64,000 nt of DNA. Source: Brasilonema sennae CENA114. GTDB taxonomy: Bacteria > Cyanobacteriota > Cyanobacteriia > Cyanobacteriales > Nostocaceae. The translations under genes were made by a program, and so were the position numbers. A model generated the notes under the pieces. It made no database searches. It worked only from the letters and a program-made list of their open reading frames with translations, and was not told the DNA's origin. The stretch spans positions 127,722 to 191,721 of the forward strand of contig NZ_CP030120.1 of assembly GCF_006968745.1 (NCBI RefSeq), written 5' to 3'. Below, in pieces: positions 1 through 11,100 of the stretch; the first letter of the stretch is position 1, and every line of letters begins with the position of its first letter.

Positions 1-1
1 T

Positions 2-160
2 GCTGCTTTACAACCTGAAGATAAAAAACTTCTAGATTGGCTGAAATCAAATGAAGGTAAGGTAGCACGCAACATTTATGTCAAAAATGCCGCCATTATT
101 AAGACTTGCCGCCAGCAGAAGAAATATTCAGGTGCTTGCATAATTTCGGTTGAGTATTAG
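2..160 (+). CDS. 3' end of an unidentified protein (partial)
   Basis: An open frame enters from the left window edge and ends at a TAG at 158-160. It gives about 52 residues, rich in Lys and Leu, including DKKLLDWLKSNEGK and ending CIISVEY. The charged helical composition looks like real coding sequence, but no start is visible and I do not recognise the family. It could be the C-terminus of a DNA-binding or replication protein, but nothing seen proves that. Confidence 0.45.
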   Translation, partial: AALQPEDKKLLDWLKSNEGKVARNIYVKNAAIIKTCRQQKKYSGACIISVEY

Positions 161-471
161 AAAACTTCACTGAATCTATAGCCTTGAATTCATTTACTTT
201 GTTCTTGACATCTATCCTCCACAAATGACAAATTGATGCCTAAAAAGTACCAAGTGGTACATCTATTTTGTCTCAAAGTTCCGACTCCAATTTAAACAGG
301 AACTTCTCCTGCTATAAAGAGCGATCACTATATTCAACCAATATAAAATCACCAAACGCTTGCATAGCGCCAATCATAGATTACTTTGCCCACCTGTTGC
401 AGCAACAGTCACACTACCCCAAACTGCTGTAAGAAGCGTACCATTCCCACAGGACCTTTATGCTTGAGCAC
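161..471. other. Intergenic, no gene seen
   Basis: About 310 bases between the partial left-edge frame and the 3' end of the AAA-nuclease gene. I see no open frame of note, no strong hairpin followed by a T-run and no repeat. Confidence 0.5.
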
Positions 472-2025
472 CTATGCACGTACAACGGTGACAGAACGTC
501 CATTTTTCGTAGTTGTAATTTGAGTCGCCAAGCGTGACTCTAGAGGTAGTGCATTACTGCGTCGGTCAAAAATAACTAACCAACCAAAATCTTCTCCCAA
601 CCGCGCCAAATAGGCATCTAACTGTTCTAAACCCGCTTCTAATGGGTCTTTTTTTTTATCACGCCAAACTTTTAACTCAATTCCTAATGTGATTTTTCTA
701 TATCTCAGACACAAATCCATGCGATCGCGCCCAATTGCATATTCACGTTCGAGAGTTCCACCACCATTAACTACGCGATGTAAAAATGCCATGAGCACTA
801 AATGAGGTGCAATCTCATGGTAAACTGCACTCCCAAGCAACGGTTCTCCATGCTGACGCCAGAATGCCAAAAACGCGTGCAACAAAGCATCTATATTTAA
901 CTCACCACTTTTGGTTAACCAACTGGGACTAATATGGGGTAAACTATCCTGAGTACCCTGCACCAAAACACGGGGAATAACTTCACGATAAATGGGATTG
1001 GCAATCACGAGTCCCCCTTCTGGGTCACGCCGTAACAACCCCAAATCAATCAAATATTGTCGGTCATCCGATGGAGTATCCCCCAACGCTCCTCCTGCTA
1101 ACATTGGTTCAATAATTGCCTTTACCCTTGGTTCTCGGAGTTTTTCAGCAAGAGAATCGAGATGGGTATCTTGACGTGCAATGAGTGTTTCCTTGGCTTT
1201 AAAAATATGTTCTGGTGTAATTGCGACATTTATATCCGTCACCATCTCTTCTACAACTTCTTTGGCTAAGGCATTTACCAACCAAGGTTGTCCCTGAGTC
1301 AAATCAAACGCGGTTTGGATAGCCTCGTTTGTGAATACTTGTCCTGTATCTTCAGTATGTTGTTGGTATAATTGTGCCACCTCCGTTGCATTAAAATTTC
1401 TTAACGTTAGGGAGCGCACTTTAATATTAAAAGGACTTGACGTATTCAGGCGATCGCTACCTCCGGAAGCCACTTTATAATCCCGCACATCCCGTAAGCC
1501 AATCAACCCTACGGACAACGGAAAGTTTTTGGGGCGGGTGCGATAGCCATCGCCTAACTGCCGCAAAACAGATATTAGGGCTTCATCCTGTAAAGAGTCA
1601 ATTTCATCAATAAATAACACCAATGGTCGTGGCGAAGATCGTGCCCAAGCCTGCAAAGCAGCTTGAATTCTTCGTCCTGGCTGCGCTTCATCCCAAAATG
1701 CGCTTGGGTGTAAATCAGAGGGTAAATCGAACTGGGCACTCGCCCACCAAGCATCCAGAATAGATAGTTCAGCAGCACCTGGGTCGTGACGAAAAGGGGT
1801 TCCCACTTCCGCAGATACCACGAGTGCTGTGTAGCGTCCACTACTCGTTAGTTGTTCTGCAAGCGCTAGCATTGCAGTAGTTTTACCTGTTTGGCGAGGC
1901 GCATGAATCACAAAGTAGCTACGTTGTGAAATCAGCCGCTCCAAGTCTGGCAATCGACTCGTTGGCGACAGCATATAATGAATGTCTGCTTGACAAGGAC
2001 CTGCGGTATTAAACCAACGAGACAT
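472..2025 (-). CDS. AAA-like P-loop ATPase with C-terminal PD-(D/E)XK nuclease-like domain
   Basis: A 517-residue protein starting at ATG. Residues 42-50 (APRQTGKTT) form Walker A and 135-143 (LVLFIDEID) form Walker B with the DE pair. A winged-helix-like region follows (about 300-370). Near the C-terminus GRDRMDLCL and GIELKVWRDKK (E450, K452) resemble the D...ExK core of PD-(D/E)XK nuclease folds, as in cyanobacterial AAA-like proteins that carry a C-terminal nuclease domain. Such proteins are usually of unknown role and are often linked to mobile DNA or defence. The gene stands alone, with repeat-rich DNA upstream. ATPase assignment is firm; nuclease activity is inference. Confidence 0.85.
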   Translation of the reverse strand: MSRWFNTAGPCQADIHYMLSPTSRLPDLERLISQRSYFVIHAPRQTGKTTAMLALAEQLTSSGRYTALVVSAEVGTPFRHDPGAAELSILDAWWASAQFDLPSDLHPSAFWDEAQPGRRIQAALQAWARSSPRPLVLFIDEIDSLQDEALISVLRQLGDGYRTRPKNFPLSVGLIGLRDVRDYKVASGGSDRLNTSSPFNIKVRSLTLRNFNATEVAQLYQQHTEDTGQVFTNEAIQTAFDLTQGQPWLVNALAKEVVEEMVTDINVAITPEHIFKAKETLIARQDTHLDSLAEKLREPRVKAIIEPMLAGGALGDTPSDDRQYLIDLGLLRRDPEGGLVIANPIYREVIPRVLVQGTQDSLPHISPSWLTKSGELNIDALLHAFLAFWRQHGEPLLGSAVYHEIAPHLVLMAFLHRVVNGGGTLEREYAIGRDRMDLCLRYRKITLGIELKVWRDKKKDPLEAGLEQLDAYLARLGEDFGWLVIFDRRSNALPLESRLATQITTTKNGRSVTVVRA

Positions 2026-2591
2026 GGGAATTTGGATTCCACTTGCTTTTTGCTCTTATTGTAGCTCAAGGCTTCTGGCTGGATTCCCTCTTAAGAGTTC
2101 CCGCCCCGTTGGCGCACCAGACCGCAAAGGGCGCTTAGGCTTGGTCAACCCCTCCGGGGAATTCAAAGTATGCCTGCGGCACGCTGCGCTATCAAAATTC
2201 AAAATTCGTCTTGAAAAGTTTTGCGCCGGGAAACCCCTATGGCTGACGCCACGCCTTACGGCTATCGGGGAGAACCTCCGGTTCAGCTGCGCTAACGCAG
2301 TCGCCTACGGAGGGATACCCTCCTGCAGCGCTGTCTCACCGGACGCGCAAACTTTTCGCAAAATTAAGAATCCCCATCGATTTGGAGGCTTGAAACAAGG
2401 ACATCGTTTTCCTCGCGCTGCGCGTAGGCGTGAAAACATTTTTTACATTCTCCATACCATAAGTTGGGGGCTTGTATCCTTTTTCTTTTTTTTGATAGCG
2501 CAGCGTGCCCGCAGGGCATACTTTGAATGAGCGAATGAGCGAATGTTTGAGTGAGCGCCCAAGGGGCGGCTCCCCGAGTGAGCATCGTGGG
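2026..2591. repeat. Repeat-rich intergenic DNA with short dispersed repeats
   Basis: This stretch is full of short GC-rich palindromic pieces typical of cyanobacterial dispersed repeats, for example CCTGCGGCACGCTGCGC near 2170, the run with TTCAGCTGCGCTAACGCAG around 2281-2300, GCGCTGCGCGTAGGCG near 2416 and AGCGCAGCGTGCCCGC near 2497. An open frame of 168 codons crosses it on the plus strand, but it is made of these repeats and is not believable as a gene. Confidence 0.6.
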
Positions 2592-3377
2592 TCAAGCAGC
2601 CCAACCTTCCCGTTCGTTGTTTGTTCTTTTTTTATCTCCTTTACTTGTTTGATTGGTTTTGAGCTTTTTATAAGTTTCTTGAGTCGTTTCTTGTTCAATT
2701 TTCATGTCTGCGAAGGTTAAGATTCCGATACGAATTCCTTCACGGACAGCATTGAATCTATCCTTGACTCCAAGCTTAATAAACAAACTATGCATATACG
2801 ACCTTACCGTACCTTCGGATATATACATCTTGTTTGCAATTTCGTCATTTCTCATGCCTGAAGCGGTCAGTTTTAGAACTGTTATTTCTTTAATGGAGAA
2901 TTCACTTAATAAATCAAGTGAATCTTTCTGCGGCGCGTCTTTTGACCGGAAATTTTCAATCAAGATACGATTGATAGTCGGGTCAATCCATGATTCGTTA
3001 TTGTACGCAGCCAGTACTGCTTCAACGAATCTTTCTCCTACTTCTTCTCTGGCGCTATTTTTACAGTAGTAGCAGTCTGCGCCATTACTAATTGCTGCGC
3101 TGATAGCATCTCGACTGCTATTTGCAGTCATAACCACAATTTTTATAGATTCATACTTGGATTTAATTATATTTATTAACTCGTTTCCACTGATGTCGGG
3201 TAAATCAGTATTTATGACTACGATATCTGGGTTTTGTTTGTCGATAATTTCTATGCCTTCTGTCCCGTATTTGGCAACACCGCATACCTGAATTTTTCCG
3301 GTTTCAGATAGTATTGCTGCTGCGCCAATCCTGGACATATTTTCATTCTCAATGATGACAACATTAGCTAGTTTCAT
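2592..3377 (-). CDS. NarL/LuxR-type response regulator with degenerate receiver
   Basis: A 261-residue protein. Residues 1-125 form a receiver domain and about 158-222 a LuxR/NarL four-helix HTH (IANKMYISEGTVRSYMHSL). Aligned to the usual PDVVLMD-type motif, PDIVVINTDLPDISG places Asn56 where the phospho-acceptor Asp should be. The first acidic pair is E10-N11 rather than D-D. Thr84 and Lys106 are kept. This suggests a pseudo-receiver that does not use ordinary Asp phosphorylation. There is no kinase gene nearby. The last ~40 residues are a Lys/Thr/Asn-rich tail that runs into the repeat region, so the C-terminus may have been remodelled. DNA binding is likely; targets are unknown. Confidence 0.85.
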   Translation of the reverse strand: MKLANVVIIENENMSRIGAAAILSETGKIQVCGVAKYGTEGIEIIDKQNPDIVVINTDLPDISGNELINIIKSKYESIKIVVMTANSSRDAISAAISNGADCYYCKNSAREEVGERFVEAVLAAYNNESWIDPTINRILIENFRSKDAPQKDSLDLLSEFSIKEITVLKLTASGMRNDEIANKMYISEGTVRSYMHSLFIKLGVKDRFNAVREGIRIGILTFADMKIEQETTQETYKKLKTNQTSKGDKKRTNNEREGWAA

Positions 3378-4151
3378 ATTTTAGATTTTTTTCTTAGTCG
3401 TGCATCTGTTAAGTAACTTGGCACAATTCAACTAAAGTATGTAACGTTTTGTAATGGTCAAGAGCAAATATTTTTCTCTTTTACCCAACGCCAGAACTCA
3501 TTGCAATATATAGGAATCCGATTTGATTCGGTGAATCACTCGTGGGAACAGGAAACAGGGCTTCGGCCGTGATCTCAGCCGAACGGAACTCTTAAGAAAT
3601 AAAAAGGTGTACCTAGCTTCGCCAAAATCAAATAGGAGTCTTATAGTTCTGTTTACTAACGCTCATCTACTTAATCACATTTATAGCATTTACCTTTTTG
3701 AATATTGATCTTATTTGCTGAAAATATATATTAATTATGGTTTTCAGTAATCATTTTTTTAGATAAAAATAAATATGAGAGAATAACTACTTTTTGTATT
3801 TGTCATGAACCATATATTTACTTAATGCTTTCCGAGAGAAATTTTGTTTTAATAGTTCTAAGTGATTTTATCCGCCTTCGGCGGAAGACAGAAGGTTAAA
3901 CTCTGTCTTTTGTGAAGCCTTCTGGCGGTCGCCAACTGGGTATAAAACTCCACCATCTACACGGAACCAGTACTGTAGAAGGGTTTCCCTCACGCTTGTT
4001 CTGGCGTTGTCTATGGCTGAGTCCTCCGGACACGCTGCGCGAACGCCACGCAAGCTATCAATCGGTTAGGTGCTGCACCGATCCGATTGCTCCTTCAGCA
4101 TAGCTGCCTCCTGCCCTCTGCCTTTCTTCAAGGAGCAATGGATAATTTTGT
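3378..4151. other. Intergenic with hairpins and repeat pieces
   Basis: An AT-rich stretch (3378-3860) is followed by repeat-like DNA. A perfect short hairpin, TCCGCC-TTC-GGCGGA, lies at about 3869-3883, and a repeat piece with GTCCTCCGGACACGC sits near 4021. Short frames on both strands (3868-4103) overlap these repeats; the piece QYWFRVDGGVLYPVGDRQ on the minus strand looks mildly protein-like but is too short to call. The 3' end holds the ribosome site of the small membrane protein. Confidence 0.45.
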
Positions 4152-4397
4152 ATGAAACTAGATAAACTTTTGTCATGGATAGAAAAGATTGTTGTTTGGT
4201 TTTTGATCGGTATGTTATGTTTTGTCGGGTTAGGTAGTTTACCTGTTAACCCGACAAGCTTTTTTGACTTTGCTGCGTCGTTGTATTATCTCTTAGCGGC
4301 AGTTGTTGTTTGCCCCAAGACTCCTCTTAGTTTTAATAAAAGACTAGTTTTTGGATTTATTGCCTTTTTCTATGGAGTTTGGGTCGGTTTAATTTAG
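4152..4397 (+). CDS. Small multi-pass membrane protein of unknown function
   Basis: An 81-residue protein with about three hydrophobic segments (residues ~13-30, 38-54 and 63-80) and little else, so almost certainly an inner-membrane protein. An AAGGAG lies about 16 bases before the ATG, slightly far. Its TAG stop directly abuts the stop of the convergent gene at 4398. I do not recognise the family. The frame is kept open by hydrophobic codons, which supports it being real. Confidence 0.6.
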   Translation: MKLDKLLSWIEKIVVWFLIGMLCFVGLGSLPVNPTSFFDFAASLYYLLAAVVVCPKTPLSFNKRLVFGFIAFFYGVWVGLI

Positions 4398-5165
4398 CTA
4401 GCTCAATTCGTTACCAGATTCCTTACTTTGAATTTGCTGCTGGTTTTGTCTACGGAGTACTTGCTGCTCCTGGAATAAAACCTGAAAGCGCTCAAATTCT
4501 TCCTTCGTGAGGTTATTGATGATGATAGAGTATTCTTCTGAGTTATTGTCACAAGAAGCCAAGAGTGTTTCTTTGCTTTCTTCCAACTCAGGATAATTTC
4601 TATCAAGGCTTAGAATTTGTGAATCTTTTTCTAATTTTAGAATTGCAGTATATTCCTCACCTTTATAAAAAATACTTCGCGTGTCTTTATCTGCTTTTCC
4701 ATATGTATTGATCCGGTCTACAATAACAGGAATAACAAACTGTTGAATTTGAATTGTAGTGGCAATAAGTTGTTTTCTATTTTCTTGACTTTCTTCTACT
4801 GGCTTGCTATTACTGTCGTCTGTTTTTTTAGTAAAGTTTGTTATCACCTCTGGTTCAATTGTTCTGACTTGAGTCTGGTTATTTGTTACTTGTGAAGAGA
4901 ATTCATGACTGAGTTGATGAACAAAAGTGACAGGTTCAATATCTGCTGAGTTTACCTTTGCTTCCTCTTGCGCTACTTCGTTAATTTTGTTCATTTCTAA
5001 GCTAAGGTTTAGTGCAGCCTCTTTTTGTTCTTCAGCAGTTGGAGGATTGAGTGCTATCTCTTCAAATTTCTCATTACTGATGTTAAGCTGCTTCATGAGT
5101 TCTCTGAGGGTACTAGCCTTCATTGCGGTAGTCTGTTCTGCTGGAATTTCAACTAGTTCTTTCAT
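4398..5165 (-). CDS. Hypothetical plasmid protein, partner of the RNA-polymerase-like giant
   Basis: A 255-residue acidic protein. The N-terminal half is helical and Glu/Ala-rich with low complexity. The C-terminal part (from FYKGEEYTAILKLEKD) forms predicted beta strands followed by the helix IIINNLTKEEFERFQ. That tail resembles the tail of the upstream 2149-residue protein (SIKINNINDETLQDF), so they may share a module. The gene starts 11 bases after the stop of that gene on the same strand and is almost surely co-transcribed and co-functional. I do not recognise a named family. Confidence 0.7.
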   Translation of the reverse strand: MKELVEIPAEQTTAMKASTLRELMKQLNISNEKFEEIALNPPTAEEQKEAALNLSLEMNKINEVAQEEAKVNSADIEPVTFVHQLSHEFSSQVTNNQTQVRTIEPEVITNFTKKTDDSNSKPVEESQENRKQLIATTIQIQQFVIPVIVDRINTYGKADKDTRSIFYKGEEYTAILKLEKDSQILSLDRNYPELEESKETLLASCDNNSEEYSIIINNLTKEEFERFQVLFQEQQVLRRQNQQQIQSKESGNELS

Positions 5166-5176
5166 ATCAAAATTAC

Positions 5177-8100
5177 CTACCTTTCAACAAAATCTGATTT
5201 GACATCTTTCAGTGTATTTGCAATCCGGGAGTTCATGTATCGAAAATCTTGTAATGTTTCATCATTAATATTATTTATTTTGATACTTCCTGATTTGACA
5301 TAGAACAGTACATTATCATCTTTGTCCTTAACTAAGTAAGTTTGATTTTGGACTTGAGTGGCGATTTTGTACTTTTCAGTTTGTACTGACATAATGCCAT
5401 TGATATCTTCTTGCCCAATTTTTTTAACTACACATTGAGCTAGACTTGTCATTACTTTGATTTTTTCAAGCTCTTTAATATCTTTATCCATTGCTTTAAA
5501 AGCATTTCCAAGACTAATATTTTCTTTGACGTATAAATCAGTTACCTCCTGAATTCGTGATAAATACTTTTCTGATTTACCGAGCTTTTGAGCGGCTACA
5601 TACCAATCTTGAAGACTTTGAACTGTATTTGCCCTCATCCGCAGGGTAATGTCATCCATCGCCCCAAAGAGCTGTGTTCTGGGTTGAGAAGGCGATGCGA
5701 GTGCTTGTTCAATATTGGTTGGTGTAACTGAAATGGTTGTTTGTTGTGATTTTTCGACTACATTAGTATATGCTTGGGCGATCGCTCGGATGAATGCTGA
5801 TTCCTTACCTTTACCTTCCCACTGTTTATCCTGGGTACTGGTGATAGTGGTACAGTTTTCCAACCATTCAGTTCCGCCACGCTTGGCGATCGCATCAATG
5901 AGCCGGGGGTGCTGTTCAAGTTTAGCCTGGAGTACCTCTACCATCAGTTCGTACTCATCAGCCAAGGGATGAAGCTGCTTCTGGTGATGGAACGCATGTT
6001 CGGCAGATGCATATGCTACACCTTTAGGCTTCTGCAAGTGGGTTTCTACTCCATACCGTCCGGCTGCGGCTTCTGGGTTGTTATTGATTGAAACTTGATA
6101 ATTGTTTTGTAGCTTGCCTTGTTCTTTGGCAAGTGCAGTGGCATTGGCGAGTGCAGCTCCTAGCCCGTCTTTGGAGTCGGGGCTGATATGGACAGACGCA
6201 GCAATTTGCTGTTGTACGGGTGCACTAGTTGCACTCAACGTTCGCGTAGCGTCTCCGACAGGAGAGGGAACCGCAATGCACTGGCGTGTGTACGAGATAA
6301 TCTTGCCGTTGGTTTGAACCGTGGGGTTTTGGGGTTGCTGTGCTTTAAGAGCTATGCATTCCGTGAGAATTTCCGCAAGTGCCCGTGCTTGCGAGATGTT
6401 TGTGCTAGCAAACTTGTCGGTGAGAACCAAGCCTTGCGATTTAAGAGCGAGTTCGTTAATTAGACTGGGGTTTTCCTGCGCCCACTGTTGCCAGAGTTTT
6501 TTATATTCTTGGTAAAGCTGTCCTTCGGACATTGGAGTGCGGGGTGGTTTGCCTTTACCCTTTTTCCAATCCTTGTCGTCGGGTGAGGTACGGTATCCTT
6601 TCACATCAAGTTGGTAGGCTGACTCAATAGTTCTGCCATCGGAGAGTTTGGCATTGAGAGCACTAAATCTTCCATCGCCTGCGCTTGATACTTCGTAGTT
6701 AGCTTTACCTTGGGGCGCGTATCTTCCCCACTCCCATTGTTGAGGCTTATTTTGTGAATTTATTTTTACATCAGTGCTGGGAGTTTTTGCAACTACTGTC
6801 TCTAGCTGCGTGGGTGCTTGTTCGATTTCAATTGGTTTTGCAGGAACAATTGGTACTGGTGTTTCTTCCTGACTGAGTTCTTTTGGACGATTTGGTAGTG
6901 CTAAGAGCGCTTGTTTGTATTCGCTATCTGGTAAAGTTTGGTTTGATGGAAGGAGACTGTCTTGAGTTTCAAGTTTTTGATTGAGTTCTGCACTTAGTTG
7001 TTCGTAACTGTCAAAGCCATCAATTTCACCAATATTAATAGCTGACTCAAATAAAGCATTTAATTTTTTGCTTAGTTCTTCACTAATTTCAGTTTTAGTA
7101 ATAATAAATGTAGCTATATTGTTTTCAATAAAGGAATTAAGATTTACACTTTTTGACTCTAACCAATTAGTGACAGCGATCGCATCTTGTGCTGGTACGA
7201 CTAATACGATAGCTTCTTTCGTCTTTACTTGTGACCCATCTGCGGAACTATACTGTTGGTTTGGGTTATAGAAATATATAGTTTGTTCGGGAATAATTGG
7301 GGCGACTTGTGAAGGAGTATCTGCACTTCTGATATGACCACCAGCACGGTCAATAAACGTTTGTTTCAGCTTTTCACTGATAGTACTTTCATCGAGCATG
7401 AATACAGTCATACCCTTTTTGGCTTCTAACCGAGCTTGTGACGCAGTCAGTTGTTCATATGATACTTCTACTTTTTCTAAATACTTTTTTGTTCTTTCGG
7501 CTATTTTTTCATCAACTGCTAACCCGATTAATCCTACTAATTTTTGTTCTTGATTTTGGAACATTACTGTAGGACGAGCGTTAATTTTAGCAAGTAACTG
7601 ATTACTTTTTTCTTGCGGTTCGTTTTTAACAGGCTGTTCGTTACTTACAAGTTGACTGCGCTTAATCCACTGGTTGGGATACTGTACGGTTTCTGGATTA
7701 ATAGTTATCTGACAGGTACTTTCATTACTGGTAATCTGTACAGGAATAGTGGTTCGTTGTTGATTGAGGCGGATAATGTCTGTGTCAATTAGTTTTTGTA
7801 TAGTACTACTCTCTTTTTTTCGCCACTGTCTTTGTGTATAACCTTTGTTTAATTCAGCTTCAAGGCGTTCGGTGTGCTGACCAATAATACCAAGTGATTG
7901 GTCACCAATTTTAGCTATATAAACGTACTTTTTATCAAATGCTTTGACTGAAGTTTTTCTAAAATCTCGGTCTTGAATTTCCTGTCGTTTATACTTTTGA
8001 TTAGTAATATTAATTCTTAAGAAATTTTTTGACGATGTTTCTGCTACAGCATAGGCATTTTGACCAGTCGTGATGGTTTGAATTTTGAGTTGTAACTGTT

Positions 8101-11100
8101 GTCCGTTTCTGGGCTTTTCTGCTAACAAACCTTGAGCAATACCTTCTTTGACTGATTCCTTATCGAGGTTACCTAACTTTTCCGGTTTGTTATCATTTTG
8201 GATATAAATACTATAGTCTTCTCTAATCAAATCAACCTTCTCAATTGTTAGCATGATAGGTTGATTGTTGAACCTTTGGGAATGAAGTCCAAACTTGTTA
8301 ACTTCACCTACTTTAAAAGTGAGTTCTGGTAGTCCGGGTACTTTGGTTGTGACAGAGGCAGTATATATCTCACCTTTGGCTATCTCTGCAGTTGCGGTAG
8401 TATCAATTGGTAGTCGAGCATTATTCTGTTCGATGTTTCCAAATGTTTCATAATTCCCCTCTTGATTCTGTATTTCAATAACGCTCTTTCCATTTTCGCT
8501 TATATTAAACCGAATATTTTGGAGTTGATTTTCATGAAAGACTTCACTGTTACGGTCGAATCCAGTGATACTAAATTCCCTAAACTGAAGTGTGTCTAGC
8601 CGATTGATAATTTCTTGGGGAAAGGCAGCAAATGCAAAGTTTGAAATTTTCTTTTGGTTCTCATTACCTTTCTCATGACTACTTTCACGAGTCGTTGATA
8701 TAGCCCAGGTAGCAGATGCCATTGCTAGTTTATGGTCTGATGGAATAGAATTATAAAACTCTTCTGCTACTTGGTAAGCTTTTTGGTAAAGAAGTTTTAT
8801 TTGACCTTCACTTAGTTCAGGTTGGAAGGATATTTTATTGGATGTTACTTCCTGTCCAGGGATAATTTCTATCTCTTGTAGCTTGTTTTCCTGCTCCTTA
8901 GCAAGCGTTCCTAACGTCCTAAATTTAGGTTGACCGTTTTCAGTCTCATTGTTGATTTGGGCATAGACTATATATTGATGGGGACGGCTATGATTACGCT
9001 TTTCTTCTGGTATTTCTGATATTTTGATCGTAATTTTTTTCGCTTTCCAAATAAATTCGTTGTCATATTGTAGAAGGTTAGTGACACTGACTTGATTGCC
9101 ATTAACAAGCGTAATATTTGCGGATGGTCCTTTTTCGGTTTCTTTCTGTTTAGATAGCTGATGAGCTCTGTTAAATGATTTATCAAATTCTTTTTTAGCG
9201 AGGCTTGCTTGTAAGCGTTGCTGATTAGAGAATTTAACACCTTGAAAGAAATCTTGAAACTGTACGATTTCACGTGATTCGAGACGGGCTTTCTCAAAAT
9301 ATTGGTTGGTTTGAGCAATTAGTAATTCAACTGGTGAGTATCCTGTAGGCTGGATGGTGCTATTTAAATAAACATCTTTTTTCTTATCTCGAATATAGTT
9401 AACTTCCCGGTGAAGAATCCGACTGTTGTTGCGGATAATCTCCATTTCAGGTTTTTTAGCACTTTTGAACAAGTCAACCGCAATTTGGTTTTGAAATGCT
9501 GCTTGGGCAATCATTTCGCGGTACATCTTCGTGTTGACGCTCATTGCTTTGAAAGCGGTTTCCTGGTTAAGAGGTTCCTGTCGTGCTGTTTGGATAAACG
9601 CTTCCATATAGCCGCGATACTTGTCGGGAACTTCTTTACCTTCTATACCCTTAGATTTTGCCCAGGCTTCTGTCTTGAACAAATCTTCGTAGTGTTCGGT
9701 TACCTCTTGTACATACTCGATTTGGTCTTTCTCACTGCCAAAGTTTTTCAGGATGGTAATTTCTGACTCTAGCGCCTCAATCGATGTCAGGTGGTTGTTA
9801 ATAACACCAACACTAATGCTATCGCTCATGTGGATGGCGATTTCTTCAAATTCTGGCTGGCTACCGTCTTCTCGGTAAAAAGACTGTTTGTTGAGTTTAA
9901 CAGTTGGCTCGTAAGCGTTAGAAGGCAAGTTACGCTCAGAAGCTTCTGCTGTGAGGTTGGGATACTTGCTTGCTCGGTCAAATCCGATACAGTCACCGTC
10001 GTAGTCGCGTGCTTGACGTTCCTGTTCGGACTCTTGGGGAAGAATTTCTAAGTTGTATCCAGCCGATTGAAGTTCTTGAATATACTCATTAAATTTGTTG
10101 GTAAACTCGATTTTGTCCTTTGTTTCGAGTTTACCTATATTTTTGTTTAAGTAATTCTCAATACCTTGTAACTGGATATTTTTCCCTTGAGCTTCGGGAA
10201 GGATAGATAAAATTTGTTCGTTTAGGCGGTTGTAAATGCGATCGCTTGTTTCGTCCGAGACAGCGATAACACCTGCGAGGGGTTTGCCATCTGGTCCAAG
10301 TATATCTTCTACTATTTTGTTTGTAGAGATGCACAGACCGTTCGAGTTGAGGAAAGGTGAGCGGAAGTTGAGGACTTCTTCTTTGTCTTGGTAATGAGGA
10401 ATGCAGATTTCACCATTTTGCAGGTCTTTGGAGGGAATGACCATTGCACGCTCAAACGTGAGTGTTTTACCAATGGCGATTTCCTTCCACTCGTTTTGGA
10501 CAAATCGAGCGAGTTCTCGCTGTACCTTCTCGGTTTCGAGAAGTTGTCCTTGTCCTTGTCCTTGTAAGTCAGCTTTGATGAGTTTGTAAATCAACGAGTC
10601 AGTAGCAATGCGTTCACGCAGCGTTTCTAATTCTTCTGTTACTGCTGGGTCTTCTGTTGCTTCTTCTTCAAGTGAGGCTGCTTGTTCTTCCAGAAAGGCT
10701 TTGCGTTTGGAGTACTTTTCACAATAAAGTTGGGCTAGTTGTCGGGGATCGTCCTGTGCAAGATTCAGCTTCTTAGCTTCCAGTTCTAGTTGTTCGGTAA
10801 AGTCTTTCACTCCATTGGGGAATGAAGCAAGTAACTGTGAGATAGCTGTCTTACCAAGTTCAGACTGTGATTTTTCTCCCAACCAGATATTTTGCCTGTA
10901 CAGTCCAGGTTGAATTTGGGGTTTGGTCGGACCATTGGGGTTGTCTTTATCAGTTCCCTTAAATGCAGACAAGGGAAGAATTAGGTCAATTTTAGTTTGG
11001 TTATTGGCGTCTTGATAGTTAAGAATATTGTCAAGATTGGCTGGGCGTAGTGTACCTTTACCAAAGCGGTATTTGGTATCATCTCCATCTTGGTCAGTCC

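Noticed and set aside
2024..2530. 168-codon plus-strand frame
   Set aside because: It runs through dispersed repeat DNA, has no sensible composition or domain, and starts inside the opposite gene's 5' end.
3868..4103. Short frames on both strands
   Set aside because: They overlap each other and lie in repeat DNA; only ~15 residues look protein-like.
8968..9318. 116-codon minus-strand frame inside the giant gene
   Set aside because: An out-of-frame shadow of the giant coding sequence.
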